Shown here in pieces: positions 22,570 through 33,755 of a stretch of 64,000 nucleotides of DNA. This DNA is from Aedes albopictus. Lineage: Eukaryota > Arthropoda > Insecta > Diptera > Culicidae. The stretch covers positions 456,005,004 to 456,069,003 of the forward strand of contig NC_085137.1 of the NCBI RefSeq assembly GCF_035046485.1, in the 5' to 3' direction. A program made the translations under genes and the position numbers. Position 1 is the stretch's first letter. Each line of letters begins with the position of its first letter. The notes under the pieces are model-generated. The model did no database searches and was not told the DNA's origin. It worked only from the letters and a program-made list of their open reading frames with translations.

Positions 22570-22905
22570 TTCTCTTTATATAAATAAGATAAAAATAAAA
22601 AAGAAATCAATAAATAAATTAATAAACCAGTAAATCAATTAATAAATAAAAAATAAATAAATCAATAAATAAACACATGAATGAATAAATAAATTTATAA
22701 ATATAAGAATGATTAAATGAACGAATCAACAAAAAAATAAATTAATTTAAAATTAAATACATACATGAATAAATAAATCAATCAATAAGTGAACAGGAAA
22801 ATAAGTAAGGGAATAAAAATATATGAATAAATTGATAAATAGATAAATAAATAATGAAATGGATTATTAAAGAAGAAATGTATAAATTAATGAATAAAAT
22901 AAATA
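22570..22905. repeat. AT-rich simple repeat (AATAAATA)n
   Basis: About 330 bp of imperfect ATAAATAAAT and TGAATAAA runs. Low complexity, no gene. Confidence 0.85.
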
Positions 22906-25900
22906 CAAAACTTACAGGGATTCCAACCAAAATGATTCCTGGAATTCTTTCCGGAATTATTTCAGTAGCATCTTTCAGAATATGTCTAATGATTTTTTCC
23001 TTTATTCTTTCAGGAATCCCCTTCAGAATTATTTAGGATATTCCTTTCAAAATTCTTCCCAAGACTTCTTCTAAATATCTTCCAGAGAAGTCTCCCGGAA
23101 TTCTTCCAAAGATTTATCATGGAATTTTAAATAAGCTACATCACGTTTTTTTTACAAATATTTCTCCCTGGAAATTCCCTAGGGGCATCTTCCGGAACTC
23201 AGACATCTCACTGAAATCTTCGTCTGATATCTGGCATATTTTTCCAGAAATTCCTCTTTTTACTTTATTGGCTTCTTTTTGTTCCTAAGCTCTCCTAGAG
23301 TCTCCACTAGAAAATTTCTCATTGATTCTTCTCGAAACTATTCCACGGACTTCTTCTGAAATTCTCCTCCCCAGAATTGCTCCCGGGACTTTTCCTGGAA
23401 ACTTTCTCCAAGCATTGCACCTGGTATTTTTTTAACAATTACCTTCCGTCTTCCTTTAATTCTTCCCAGAATTACTCCAGATGAATATCTGAAATTCTCC
23501 CAAAATTCTTAAGGCAACTCCTTACGGGAGTATTACATGGAATTAACGGATTGTTTCTTAGAATTCCTCCCACAACTAAACCGGGAATTTGTACCGGAAT
23601 TCTTACACGAAATCTTGCTGGAACAATTCTTATTCCATCTTCCAATAATCCCAATAAGATACCTTTCAGAATTCTTTAAGAAATTTCTAACGAAATTCTT
23701 CTCAGGTTTTCTCCCGGAATCCTCAAAAGGGTTCCTTCACGATTTTTTCTTAAACTTCCTCTTGAATTTTTTAACATAGATTCTTTCCAAAACTCTTCCA
23801 CAACTTTTTTTCCCTCAATTCTTTCGGAGATGTTTTTGAAGCTCTTCTAGGGTTTACTTCCGTACCTAATTCCAAGGATTCTTTTCGGAATTGCTTACAG
23901 AATTCTCTCCGAAATTTTAGGGGCTTCTTCCGGAGATGGCTTCAAGGGCTCTTTCTGAAGTTTTTCCTGAGAATGCTCCCGGAATGCTTCCAGTAAATCT
24001 TTTCAAAAATTGTTGAAAGAACTTTCATAGCATCTTTTTCCGAAAAGCTTCCCGAAATTTATTTTGGAATTTTCTCAATGATTTACCCCCTCGGGGATGA
24101 ACCTGCTTCCGGCAGAAAATCCCCACAATAAAGGGTTATTAATTAAAGATTTACCCGGTATTCTTGTACAGATTTCAGCTCAAATTCTTCCAAGAATTCC
24201 TCTCGGAGGTTTTCCAAGTTTATCAAGTTTTCTTCCAAGCATTTCTGCCCGAAGTTTTTGTAAAGATTCTAACTTAAAATTCTCCTGGAATATGCCACTT
24301 TTTTCTAAAGATTTATTTCAGAACTCTTTCCAATATTCAACAGGGAATTAACCCGGAGATTTTAAATCCGAGAAGTGTTTCTAGAATACTGTACGACTTT
24401 TTAAATGACATTTTTTCCAAAAGTCTTACTCGGAAAATGTTCTGAGATTCTTCTCGGAATATTTCTAAGAACTTCTCCCGGTATTCTTAGGAAATTTCCT
24501 GTCGAGTTTCTTCTCTCAAAATTTCCATTGTATTCTTCCAGAGTTTTCTCCAGGAATTCTCCCATAGATGCTTCCAGAACTATGTTCACAAATTTTCCAC
24601 AAAAATAAATCCTTCCGGTGTTTTTGTTTCTATAAATTATTCCCTGATTTTTACATAGATTCATTCACAATTCTTCGCGGAATATTTCCGCGAGTTTTTT
24701 TTTCAAGAATTATTCTTGAGTTCCCTTTTACTATTTTTCAGGCATTTGTTTTCCTTGTTTTTTTCTCAGATTGTTCTCGGAATTCTGTCATGGATTTCTC
24801 TCGCCATGTTCTCTAGAACGCTTTTCGCAATTTTCCCATGATGATTTCTTGGAATTATGTCAGTAAATTCATTCAGTTAATTCCCCGAATTTTTCGGGTA
24901 TTTCTTCCGGATTCTAGCTAAGGATTTTTTTACATTATTTTCAAAGTTTGCTTCCCGATTTTTTTAGGGATTTACACAGATTTTGTTCTATGTAAACCAT
25001 CGGAAATTCGTTCCGTGATTTCTAAAAGAGTTCCTCTAGTGATACCTTCCAAAATACCCACAGAGACTCTGGGTTAATTTTTTCCTTTTTTTCCTTCAAT
25101 TTCCCAATATTTTCAAGGCAGTTATCTCTTTTAAATATACAAGATTTTTTCCCAAAGTTCTTCTAGAGATTCTCTCAGAAATATTCTAAACATTTTTCTC
25201 TAAAACGATTAGAGGTTTTCAGGATTTAGCTCCCCTTGACATCCTGCCAAGGATTCTTCTCGGAATTCTTTAAAAATTTCTCTAAACATACATCTAGTGA
25301 CTCACTTTGAAATTATCACAGTAAATGCTTCCGGAATTCTTCCATGTGTTATCTTTGGAACTCTCTTGTAAACATTTCTCCTAGAACTTTTTCAAGCATT
25401 TATCCAAGAAATCTCGTAAAGATTTATCTCGGATTTATGTGTCAACATTAATCCGGAATTATAACATTTATGCTTTTGGAATTTCTCAAAAACTTCTTTA
25501 CAAAAACTTTCCGGAGATTTCTTTTTAAAATTCCCCCACAGATGCCTACCATTCGGAATTCTTCCAGGGTCATCTTCCGGAATTATTCAAAGAACTTCTC
25601 CCAGAGTTTTTCATAGTATTAATCCTAGAATTTTTTCAGAGCATTTACCGCAAATCTTCTACAGATTTCTGATGAACTTTTTCCATGATTTTCCCCTAGA
25701 GTTTTTCCAATGCTTTTTACGGCATTGTACCAAGATTTTCCATATGCTCTAACTGGAATTCTCCTAAATGTTTGTTCCGGATTTCTTTCCAGAAGTCCTT
25801 CTAGAGTTCTTTCGGGAAATCTTCAAGAATTGCTTTGGGAATCTTCCCAAGGATTCTTACCAGAATTCTTTCAAGTATTCCTCTCGAGATTTATCATGGC

Positions 25901-25925
25901 ATTATTCACAGGAGTCTTTTTGTAA
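22906..25925 (-). repeat. Degenerate GAATTCC minisatellite, field B (inverted to A)
   Basis: About 3 kb of diverged units such as GGAATTCTTCCAGAGATTT and TTCTCCCGGAATTCTT. The reverse complement resembles field A, so the two fields form a loose inverted pair around the Helitron and the AT-rich repeat. Short ORFs inside are by-products of the period. Confidence 0.75.
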
Positions 25926-26100
25926 ATCCTCCAAACTGGCTCGGCCGTTCTTCTGCTGGCGATAAATTCAGAGTAAACAATCTTGATTTATATGAAAATG
26001 TTGTTCATTTATGCTTTTGTGGAAAATAAAAATCATGAACTCAACTAAATAATTTGTATTCACTAAGAAGTAATATTGGAAAAAAATATAATTGTCGTTA
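25926..26100. other. Spacer inside the large element
   Basis: AT-rich, nothing recognised. Confidence 0.3.
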
Positions 26101-26102
26101 TA

Positions 26103-26345
26103 CAGTAGATGTTCGCTCGGTGCAAACAGTTTAACTGCAATGGTTTTTAACTGCAAGTCCGCTAAGTGCAATAATTTTGCGATGTTTTTCGGATGCACTA
26201 TAGCTGCATTGCGAAGTTTTTCAGTGCATTTTGGCTGCGTCCAACAGCAATTGACAACTGTTTGACGGCTGTCAGTCGTTGCAGTTAGCGAATTTCATTC
26301 AGTAACTGAAACATAAACATGTTCTACTTATCGAACGTCTACTAT
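26103..26345. mobile_element. TA-flanked MITE, about 243 bp
   Basis: The left end is CAGTAGATGTTCGCTCGGTG after TA. The right end, on the other strand, reads AGTAGACGTTCGATAAGTAG. The interior has repeated AACTGCAATGG-, TAAGTGCAATAA-like words. It resembles Tc1/mariner-type MITEs. The right boundary is approximate. Confidence 0.7.
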
Positions 26346-27054
26346 TTCATATGGCCATATTATAATTTATTACCAGTTTGGTGATCACTGTAACAGGAGA
26401 GCCGTAAATAAACCAATCTTGCTTCAAAATAGAGCATCCTGAACATTTTCAACTAATTTCAAGAACACTCCTTACGACGCTGTTGAAATGTTTCAAGCAT
26501 CGGTTTCTTGAGAAATTTAGTAGCTGTTTATGGAAAAATATTGTTGGAATTTGGTCTAATCTCTTTTTATAGCAATAATAATATTTGGTTTGTGAAGGTT
26601 GAACTTGCATACTTTAGAATACCAATACTTTCAACTAATTGTATTGTTTACTGTTTAGTACATAAGATACTCACGAATATGAAATAGATCTATTTTGAAT
26701 GTAACTGTCGCAGTGTTAATATCTAAATTCTAAATTATCGAAGAATACCCAAAGGCGTCGAGGTTCGAAGTCCAGTCACTAGATTTTCGTTTCAGCATTT
26801 CACTTAGTCGATCACAGTTCCGTAGCGGAAGTTTTGCTTTATCTGTAGCAATACTAGGGAATTTTTTCGTCCTAAATTTTAAAATCTACGAAAAAGTTTA
26901 GTGATTTAATCATTATTTTGATGTATTTTAATATTTAAATTCAGTTATCAGAAACCATTAATAAAGCGTCGGCAAATCGTTAAAGGAAGACATTCAAGGC
27001 CTGAGGGAGGACAGTAGAACATGCAATGAACAAAGAATACACAATAAAAATATA
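26346..27054. other. Interior of large element, no gene seen
   Basis: No coding or element termini recognised. Confidence 0.3.
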
Positions 27055-27310
27055 ATCGATTACTAGGACTAATCGATTAATTATAGGCGATTAATCGATA
27101 CCGGTAATCGACAAGACATATGCATAAGGGGCCATCCATTAAGTACGTCACGGTCCTAGGGGGGAGGGGGGTTTGTGAAAGTGTGACAAGCAATGTATTA
27201 AGTATAGGAAAAACCCGTACGAAGGGGGGAGGGGGGGGGTCGAAAATTCCCGATTTTAGCTTGACGTACTTAATGCATGCTCCCTAATCGATTACAGATT
27301 AATCGATTAT
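27055..27310. repeat. Subterminal TAATCGATTA cluster (right)
   Basis: It holds ATCGATTA palindromes at 27056-27110 and 27286-27312, split by the MITE at 27128-27284. It mirrors the left cluster. Confidence 0.8.
27128..27284. mobile_element. G-rich MITE, 157 bp, TAA TSD
   Basis: The ends GGGGCCATCCATTAAGTACG and, on the other strand, GGGAGCATGCATTAAGTACG are flanked by TAA at 27125-27127 and 27285-27287. A 3-bp TAA TSD suggests PIF/Harbinger-type mobilisation. The interior has long G runs (27157-27172 and 27224-27239). Confidence 0.8.
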
Positions 27311-27332
27311 TTGAAATTTTGCGACATCACTA

Positions 27333-27340
27333 CCTAGGGG
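27333..27340. repeat. 8-bp TSD of large hAT-like element (right)
   Basis: CCTAGGGG, identical to 18175-18182. Confidence 0.85.
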
Positions 27341-28316
27341 GCCATCCTGATTCGTGTTTCAATACAAGACATTTACATTTTGATGTCCCTGTTAGGGAAC
27401 GATTCCTTTATATGAGAGTTGGTTTTTGCTCGAAATGACCTAAATGTAGGCCATCAAAATGAGACTGATGCTCTATTACGCCAGAGCACTACAAATGTGA
27501 ATTTAACTTTAGAAATATTTACAAGTTAAAATGGGACATGTGACACACAAATAAAACTTGTAAGAACAGTTTCCCCATTGGAGATATGAGCAGAAAAGGC
27601 ATGAAAACTTCTGTTGCGGCTTGGAAAAGTACATTCCGAGACACGTTATTCTAAACTACATGAACATCTGTGTTTCGAGATTTGTTGATTTTTTTCGGTG
27701 AAACAGGAGATTTCACCGAAAAAAATCAAAAAATCTCGAAACATAAAATTCAACGGTGACGAAAAACCCCACAAACATGAACATCTGTTTTGGAATTTAG
27801 TTGGCGAGAGGTTCGGTTCGAACCAAATACGCCACTGGGCAATCCAACGCACTCACCGTGTCCGTCGTACGACCCATAACAATGAAATTATAAATAATTT
27901 AAAGCTAAATCCAACGTTAATTATTCTTTCCCCTTGGTTGATTCTCTCTCGCACAGAGCGCGAAGATTCCTACTGATGTGTGTTTTATGGGTTATGAATG
28001 GTTCGTCTCAGAGTCATTTCGCGAAACTATTCCGTTCGCTACCTTTAGCATAGGAGGGTGAAGGGTCATTCACTTCACTTTTCGCGATTCTACTCCATGA
28101 TGTGCGTTCCCCGCATCATCAGGGAATGTCTCCTCCAACAGCGATTCTCCCCGTATGGTTCGCCTTGTGTAGAAATGACTTTATTGAAGTGGGTGATCTG
28201 GAAAATCATCAACTTGGAACGACACGCAACTATGAGCATGTGCCACATGTGCTGGTAAGGTAAGTGCCGTGGTGAACGAAGGGCGTTTACCTTGCGTTTT
28301 TATACTGCGAATAAGT
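27341..28316. other. Unannotated stretch with one strong hairpin
   Basis: No coding domain seen. A hairpin lies at 27672-27745: GTTTCGAGATTTGTTGATTT is mirrored after a short loop (CAGGAG) by AAATCAAAAAATCTCGAAAC. The direct word CATGAACATCTGT flanks it, so it may be a small element. Confidence 0.45.
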
Positions 28317-28324
28317 GTGTAGCT
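28317..28324. repeat. 8-bp TSD of palindromic element (left)
   Basis: GTGTAGCT, repeated at 29516-29523. Confidence 0.9.
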
Positions 28325-29515
28325 TAGGCCTGTCCAGCTTTTCAAAAATGTTCTCTGATTCTCAAGTCCACCCCCATATTTTGATTGGCATCCTAAAAGA
28401 AGTAACTGGTCAAAATTTCAGCCAAATCCATTGAAATTAAGAGGTGCATCAAATCAATTTTGTGTTTCTCGACTATTTTTGAACTTCAAAAAATCATAAC
28501 TACACTAAAACATGTCAAAACTTAATTCTTTCGGCAGAAATTGAAAGCTATACTTGTCTGCTACAACTTCTCCGAACAACGTGTGCCAATAAAATTGAAG
28601 GAAACATGTGTAATTATCACATTTGTAATCAGAAAAACCTTAAAAAGTTGATTTTTTGATAGATTTCGTTCTGGAACACCCTAATATACTTAATAAGTTG
28701 GATTTTTCAAAACGGCATCATATTCTCCAATGTTTTTTGGTTATTTGCTTCTTTGACACCAATGCTGTAGGAGTTGAGCAAAAATTACTAAAATTCGTGA
28801 AAGTCAAATGTGGCCTAAAAACTAGCTTTTTGGAGGCAATCACGTTGTGGCGCGAAATTGTACTGAACGTAGTAGCTTTGCTTCCTAGTAGTTTGCCTTG
28901 GCTACCCCCTACCACGGGTGATAATAAACAAGCGCGATGACAGGTATTGGCTATCATATCAGTGCTGACGCGATGCCACTTTTTGCGCGCCAAAGCGTGA
29001 TTGCACCCGAAAAGCTAGTTTTTAGGTCACATTTGGCTTTCACGAATTTTAGTCATTTTTGCTCAACTCCTACAGCATTGGTGTCAAAGAAGCAAATAAC
29101 CAAAAAACATTGGAGAATATGATGCCGTTCTGAAAAATCCAACTTATTAAGTATATTAGGGTGTTTCAGAACGAAATCTATCAAAAAATCAGCTTTTTAA
29201 GGTTTTTCTGATTACAAATGTGATAATGACACATGTTTCCTTCAATTTTATTGGCACACGTTGTTCGGAGAAGTTGTAGCAGACAAGTATAGCTTTCAAT
29301 TTCTGCCGAAAGAATTAAGTTTTGACATGTTTTAGTGTAGTTATGATTTTTTGAAATTCAAAAATAGTCGAAAAACACAAAATTGATTTGATGCACCTCT
29401 TAATTTCAATGGATTTGGCTGAAATTTTGACCAGTTACTTCTTTTAGGATGCCAATCAAAATATGGGGGTGGACTTGAGAATCAGAGAACATTTTTGAAA
29501 AGCTGGACAGGCCTA
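28325..29515. mobile_element. Near-perfect 1.19-kb foldback element, 8-bp TSD
   Basis: The arms (about 28325-28850 and 28990-29515) are reverse complements with very few mismatches, around a loop of roughly 140 bp. The ends are TAGGCCTGTCCAGCTTTTC and its mirror. GTGTAGCT flanks both sides. TIR type and TSD length suggest hAT-type mobilisation. ORFs on either strand in the arms (28656-28940, 28718-28993, 28937-29122) are mirror images of each other and carry no domain. The small arm divergence marks a recent element. Confidence 0.93.
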
Positions 29516-29523
29516 GTGTAGCT
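29516..29523. repeat. 8-bp TSD of palindromic element (right)
   Basis: GTGTAGCT, identical to 28317-28324. Confidence 0.9.
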
Positions 29524-30163
29524 ATTATAGGTGGATCAGTATGAGAAGATGATCACCGTCTACATATACGACCGAGCAGTATGGAAAAATACAACAGCAA
29601 GCAAGAGATCATTTTCTTGTTTCTTGTGACAGTAATTTGAAAACTAACGGTTCATAATTCATGGTACAGAAACTTTATGGTAGATTGATGACACTGTGTA
29701 GGAAGATGACATACCGTGACATAAATAATCAAGCTAGATAAATGTAGACAATAATGACGACATGACAAGATTCTCGGTACAACACAGAGTATTTAGCATT
29801 AACAACATTATAGGCATTTCCAACGGAAGCTAACGATCCCTCCGCATCTGGTGGCAGCAATGAGAAACCTATGAAAAGAGGGGCTCCGCCAAAATTTGCC
29901 ATTGCACAGCATAGGCAAACTGCACTTTTTTCACTTTTTCATACCGAATTCCGCAAGGTAGAGAAACAAACGAGCACTTTTTAAAAATAAAATCGAGATC
30001 GATGATAATAGAAGCCATTACCAATGGAAAATAGCAACCACCAAGGCAAAATATGAGTTAATTTTGAAAACGAAAAATTGAATTTTTGATGTAAACAAAC
30101 GATTTTCACCTTATCTCACGTAGCGCCTCTACAATTGGGGGTCATCCGAATTCACCTATAGCC
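29524..30163. other. intergenic stretch, no gene seen
   Basis: AT-rich, nothing recognised. Confidence 0.35.
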
Positions 30164-30646
30164 TAAAGCTTGAGTCATTTAATATCTGGACGCACTGTTC
30201 AATTTACTGCAGCGCCCCTGGTGGTCGGATCCGTAAAATTCTAACAGCAGTTTGTTTTGGAATGTTGCCTCCTTCAGTGCTGAAAGTTTTGTCCCCATTG
30301 GTTTCGTTTCTTAAAAGTTATACGTGATGGAAGCCACGCATCGAAAATTAATTTTGGACACACACTTCAAAAATCCGACGTGGTAAGGTTAAAAAATTGC
30401 GAAGTACGTGAAAATGGACTATGGTCAGCTTCCCTGATAAAAATTTTATAAAGCCACAGGTCGGGGTAATGTCCCCAATAAGTTCAAGTTTGTTTTCGCT
30501 AATAAGAAAGTTGATGATCTGACAAGGTATTTGCAGTTGCGGCCAAAAAACAAAGGCTTTCGTGACAACCAGGACCATGGATTTCAAAGTGTACAAGCAG
30601 GAGTGCCTGGAAAAGCGTGTTCTTCCGTTCTGTAGAGCTCACAATT

Positions 30647-30970
30647 GGGTTCTTTAGGGGTATCCAGATTATCCCATAATCGGAATCTCCGTCCAAAAAT
30701 TAGTCGAAATCCAAAATTTCATCATTTTTGATGCCCGGGAACTGTTTTTAAAATGCATTTGAAGTTTGTATGGGGAAATTTTTTTGTTCGGGATAAACTG
30801 TCATTTTATCGATTGAACTGTCATTCTATCCACAAAAATAAAAACTGTTTTGTTTATTTAACCATCAAAACAAAGGTATTACAACACAATAAAATCACGT
30901 TATACTAAGAAAAATGAGCTCTTTCTATTAGGATATAGAAAATAGCAATATTTTGTTCACTAAACAACCC
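30647..30970. mobile_element. 324-bp MITE, tandem copy 1, AATT TSD
   Basis: The ends are GGGTTCTTTAG and, on the other strand, GGGTTGTTTAG, with AATT at 30643-30646 and 30971-30974. It interrupts the mariner reading after CRAHN. Confidence 0.88.
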
Positions 30971-30974
30971 AATT

Positions 30975-31298
30975 GGGTTCTTTAGGGGTATCTGGATTAT
31001 TTCATAATCGGATTCTCCGCCCAAATATTGGTCGAAATCCAAAATTACATAATTTTTGAATTCCGGGAACTATTTTTAAAATGCATTTAAAGTTTGTATG
31101 GAGATTTTTTTTTATTCGGGTCGAACTGTCATTTTATCGATTGAACTGTCATTCTATCCACAAAAAATAAAACTGTTTTGTTAATTTAACCATCAAAACG
31201 AACGTATTGGAATCCAATAAAATCACGTTATACTCAGAAAAATGAGCTCTTTCGGATAGGCTAAAGAAAATAGCAATATTTTGTTCACTAAACAACCC
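30975..31298. mobile_element. 324-bp MITE, tandem copy 2, AATT TSD
   Basis: It has the same length and ends as copy 1, in the same orientation, separated by a single AATT. AATT follows at 31299-31302, where the mariner frame resumes (PVEFWPDLAS). The two copies differ at scattered positions. Confidence 0.88.
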
Positions 31299-31512
31299 AA
31301 TTGACCTGTTGAGTTTTGGCCAGATCTGGCAAGTTGGCACTACAGCAAGCAGAAGTTGAAGAAGAGTGGAAAGGTGGTTCGGAATGCAACACAGATGCAA
31401 AGATGGTGGAACAAAATTACCGCTCAGGTGAATCAACAGACTGTCCAAGATAGATGAGTGGTATTCGGAGAAAAGTTCGAAATTTCATAAAAACCCAATC
31501 GGAATCATTTTA

Positions 31513-32207
31513 AGGCTATTATTCCTAGAAAGTTCAATAAATATCCTTGATTTTAAGTACAAAATATGTTTTATTTCAATAACATATGACACATTCCAGC
31601 GTAACGGGACACCGCGAGGAACTAATTTTCGTGAACAAATGACGTCTGCTATCGAATATAATGTTCATGACCATATGGTTTAACAGGTTTTATAACAAGC
31701 TTATTAGATATACTTACTGATGCAATACTTGTTTTATGGGGTTTTGGTTCCAATTTCCTTTGTATAACGTGTTACATTTCGTAACGGGACACCATCGCAG
31801 AAATCTTTTTAAAATTTTCAAACTAATATGTGTATATTAGCTCTGTTATGAGGTTTTGAATAATAGAGTCTTCTAGACATTTCTTCTTTGGATTAATGTG
31901 AAAAAGATACTTCGGCAATCTTTACTGAGTTTTACTGAGAAATGTATAGTTTTTGAAATATTCTTGATTGAGTTTTGGGAGCGCAGCGTTACGCTCGCGT
32001 GAAAACAGTGTTTTGCAAATGGTGTCCCGGTACGGCTAAAGACATCTAGTTGTAGATCAAATGCTTTGCTAGATAGAATGTTGGTGTCTTCGGCAATATT
32101 TTTCAGACAGATGGTAGCTGTCCGGCAGGACACAAATAGGCCTTCAAACCCGCTCCGGCTCTATGGTGGCCTTCGGAATTGGCCCTGGGGAACCTGTTTC
32201 GAGGTTT
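31513..32207. other. Repeat-derived stretch with GTAACGGGACACC words
   Basis: It has the word GTAACGGGACACC at about 31600 and 31782 and an inverted form (GTGTCCCGGTACG) near 32021. The same word occurs at 55159 and 55325. This is probably an older element, boundaries unresolved. An 86-codon minus ORF (31873-32133) has no domain. Confidence 0.45.
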
Positions 32208-32840
32208 ATTCAACCTTCACGTACCCAACCCCCGACAACTCATTTTCAAAATGCTGGCATTTCGTCAATTTTCATCCAATTTTTTTGAAGTCACCCTCAA
32301 TTGATCATAAATTGATGCTTGTTTATTATACTCAAGTGGCCATGCAATATCCGGAACCATTCCGGCGATATTCCGGATTATGCTGGGGTCAGGGGGTTGT
32401 TAAAATGGCTAAAAGTGATTATTTCGTGTGTTGTTGTGTTTGAACCATCGATTTTCAGCGAAATTTTTGTTGTGAACAGTGAAACACAACTGCTATAACC
32501 AGATTTTAATAAGTTGGCCCATCCGGATTCCCGTGACAGGTTCCGCGGGGCCTCATTGGGGACACTTCTGGTTTTCAACCTAAACATGCCGTGTGACATA
32601 TCAATCTTCATGATTTCGAATGACTGAGTCAGAAACGATAGACTGAAGTATGTATCAACTAATATGGCCACCCGGAACATATAGCACAGGTTCCACGGGG
32701 GTGTCATCGGGGACATTTCTGGTTTGCAACCAAAACAAGCCGAGCGACGTATCAATCTTCATGATTTCGAAAGAATGGGATGGAAAAAAATGACTTAAGG
32801 ATGTACATTGTACAGTACCCATAAAAAAATGCGACAATTT
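32208..32840 (+). mobile_element. piggyBac-like MITE family copy (degenerate)
   Basis: It starts AACCTTCACGTACCCAACCC and follows the same order as 57816-58891: CATTTTCAAAATG-TGGCATTT, ATATCCGGAACCATTCCGG, TGATTATTTCGTGTGTT, then CCTCATTGGGGACACTTCTG and CATGATTTCGAA. The left flank reads TTCAA where the intact copy has TTAA. The right boundary is near 32840 and not certain. Confidence 0.7.
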
Positions 32841-33214
32841 TCAAAGTCATCGTTCCCCTACTTCGAACTGATTAACCTCGCATGTATCTATTGGATAGTA
32901 TAGTAGAGCCACTAATCTTATAACGGCAAAGGAACATAGACTGATTCCATGCAAATACCTTCGGAAATATAACGTTGATCATATGGATGTCGAAATCGTC
33001 CACGCGCCAGAGGCCGTTTTTTAAGGATATAATTTTCTTTCAATTGCTTTCAATCACATTCAATCAAATTTTATTTTCAAAATAGTACTTTTATGGCTGG
33101 ATAAGGTCTTCAGGAGTTGGTTGGTTTGTCGGACAAGCACGAAAAAAATATTAACTTATAAATTAAGAGACATTTTGTGAAAATTTAATTATTTGACAAA
33201 TGATAATTTTTAGT
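32841..33214. other. spacer left of BEL element, no gene seen
   Basis: AT-rich, nothing recognised. Confidence 0.35.
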
Positions 33215-33693
33215 GTTGTTCGTTACTCCTGGTTCGTGGGTTGGTTTAGGCTCACAGACCCCGATTTCTTCTATCCAATGCAATCACTATTTGGCGAACT
33301 ATTAGAAACTTGGCACTGGCACTTCGTCCTTGCGAGATTCACTACACAACCGTCTTTTTAGCACAGAAAATACACTTTATTTGGAAGCGATTAGAAATTA
33401 GCGACCCTTTTTATTGTTGAAACGCGCGACGATCTAGAACGATCTTTATTGCCTTACGATAGGTTGGCTACTAAGTGCCGGTTGTTTTGCTGGCTATCTA
33501 TTGTGCGTAATGCTTATCTGTGTTATCAATGTATACAAAGTTTGTGTTGTATGAGTGTTCAAGCTGTTCATAGTGATGATCAAATTTGTGTCTTTTTTGT
33601 ATAACAGTTTTTAACTAGGACTAAGTTTTAATTTGTTTGTGTTTTAGTTTAAGTAGCAATTCAAATTTACCTTAATCAACTAATAAGCCAACA
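33215..33693 (-). repeat. 3' LTR of BEL element
   Basis: On the sense strand it starts TGTTGGC and ends GAACAACA, so TG..CA termini. It matches 50079-50558 apart from one base (ACTAAG here, AGTAAG there) and one missing G near 33240. Confidence 0.95.
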
Positions 33694-33711
33694 TTACCGG
33701 CCCCCTTGAAC
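33694..33711 (-). promoter_or_regulatory. Polypurine tract of BEL element
   Basis: The sense-strand sequence AAGGGGGCCGGTAA directly precedes the 3' LTR. It is the expected position and composition for the plus-strand primer. Confidence 0.75.
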
Positions 33712-33755
33712 TAGCTTCAACGAATCCATTTTACAATTTTTAATTCTTAAATCTA

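Larger units (their letters stand above)
18183..27332. mobile_element. Large hAT-like composite element, 9.15 kb
   Basis: The left terminus TAGGGATGTCGCAAA (18183-18197) and the right terminus on the other strand TAGTGATGTCGCAAA (27332-27318) form TIRs with one mismatch. Both ends carry clusters of the palindrome TAATCGATTA (18199-18320 and 27055-27310). The 8-bp TSD CCTAGGGG is exact. TIR type, subterminal repeats and TSD length fit hAT. The interior holds no transposase. It contains Helitron pieces, minisatellite fields, a TA-MITE and a TAA-MITE, so much of its length is probably later insertion and expansion. Confidence 0.8.
30164..31512 (+). pseudogene. Mariner (D37E-like) transposase, broken
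   Basis: A terminal-repeat-like sequence TAAAGCTTGAGTCATTTAAT begins at 30164. The coding remnant is readable from about 30405: YVKMDYGQLP, then KFYKATGRGNVPNKFKFVFA, then KAFVTTRTMDFKVYKQECLE up to 30642. It resumes after two inserted MITEs with PVEFWPDLASWHY at 31303, which contains a catalytic aspartate (PDLA). The next visible piece is KKSGKVVRNATQMQRWWNKI, and after a frameshift it ends MSGIRRKVRNFIKTQSESF. The family normally has about 35 residues with the catalytic glutamate between HYSK and the KKSGKVV part, and these are missing here. Stops, deletion and insertions make it inactive. Confidence 0.85.

Noticed and set aside
28656..29122. Duplicated genes on opposite strands around 28.9 kb
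   Set aside because: They are the two mirror arms of the foldback element at 28325-29515.
30647..31298. The two 324-bp copies as LTRs of a tiny retroelement
   Set aside because: They are adjacent with only AATT between them, have inverted termini (GGGTT), and lack a PBS or polypurine tract.
32066..32755. 125-residue proteins on both strands
   Set aside because: They lie in a degenerate piggyBac-like MITE and have counterparts in its other copies.
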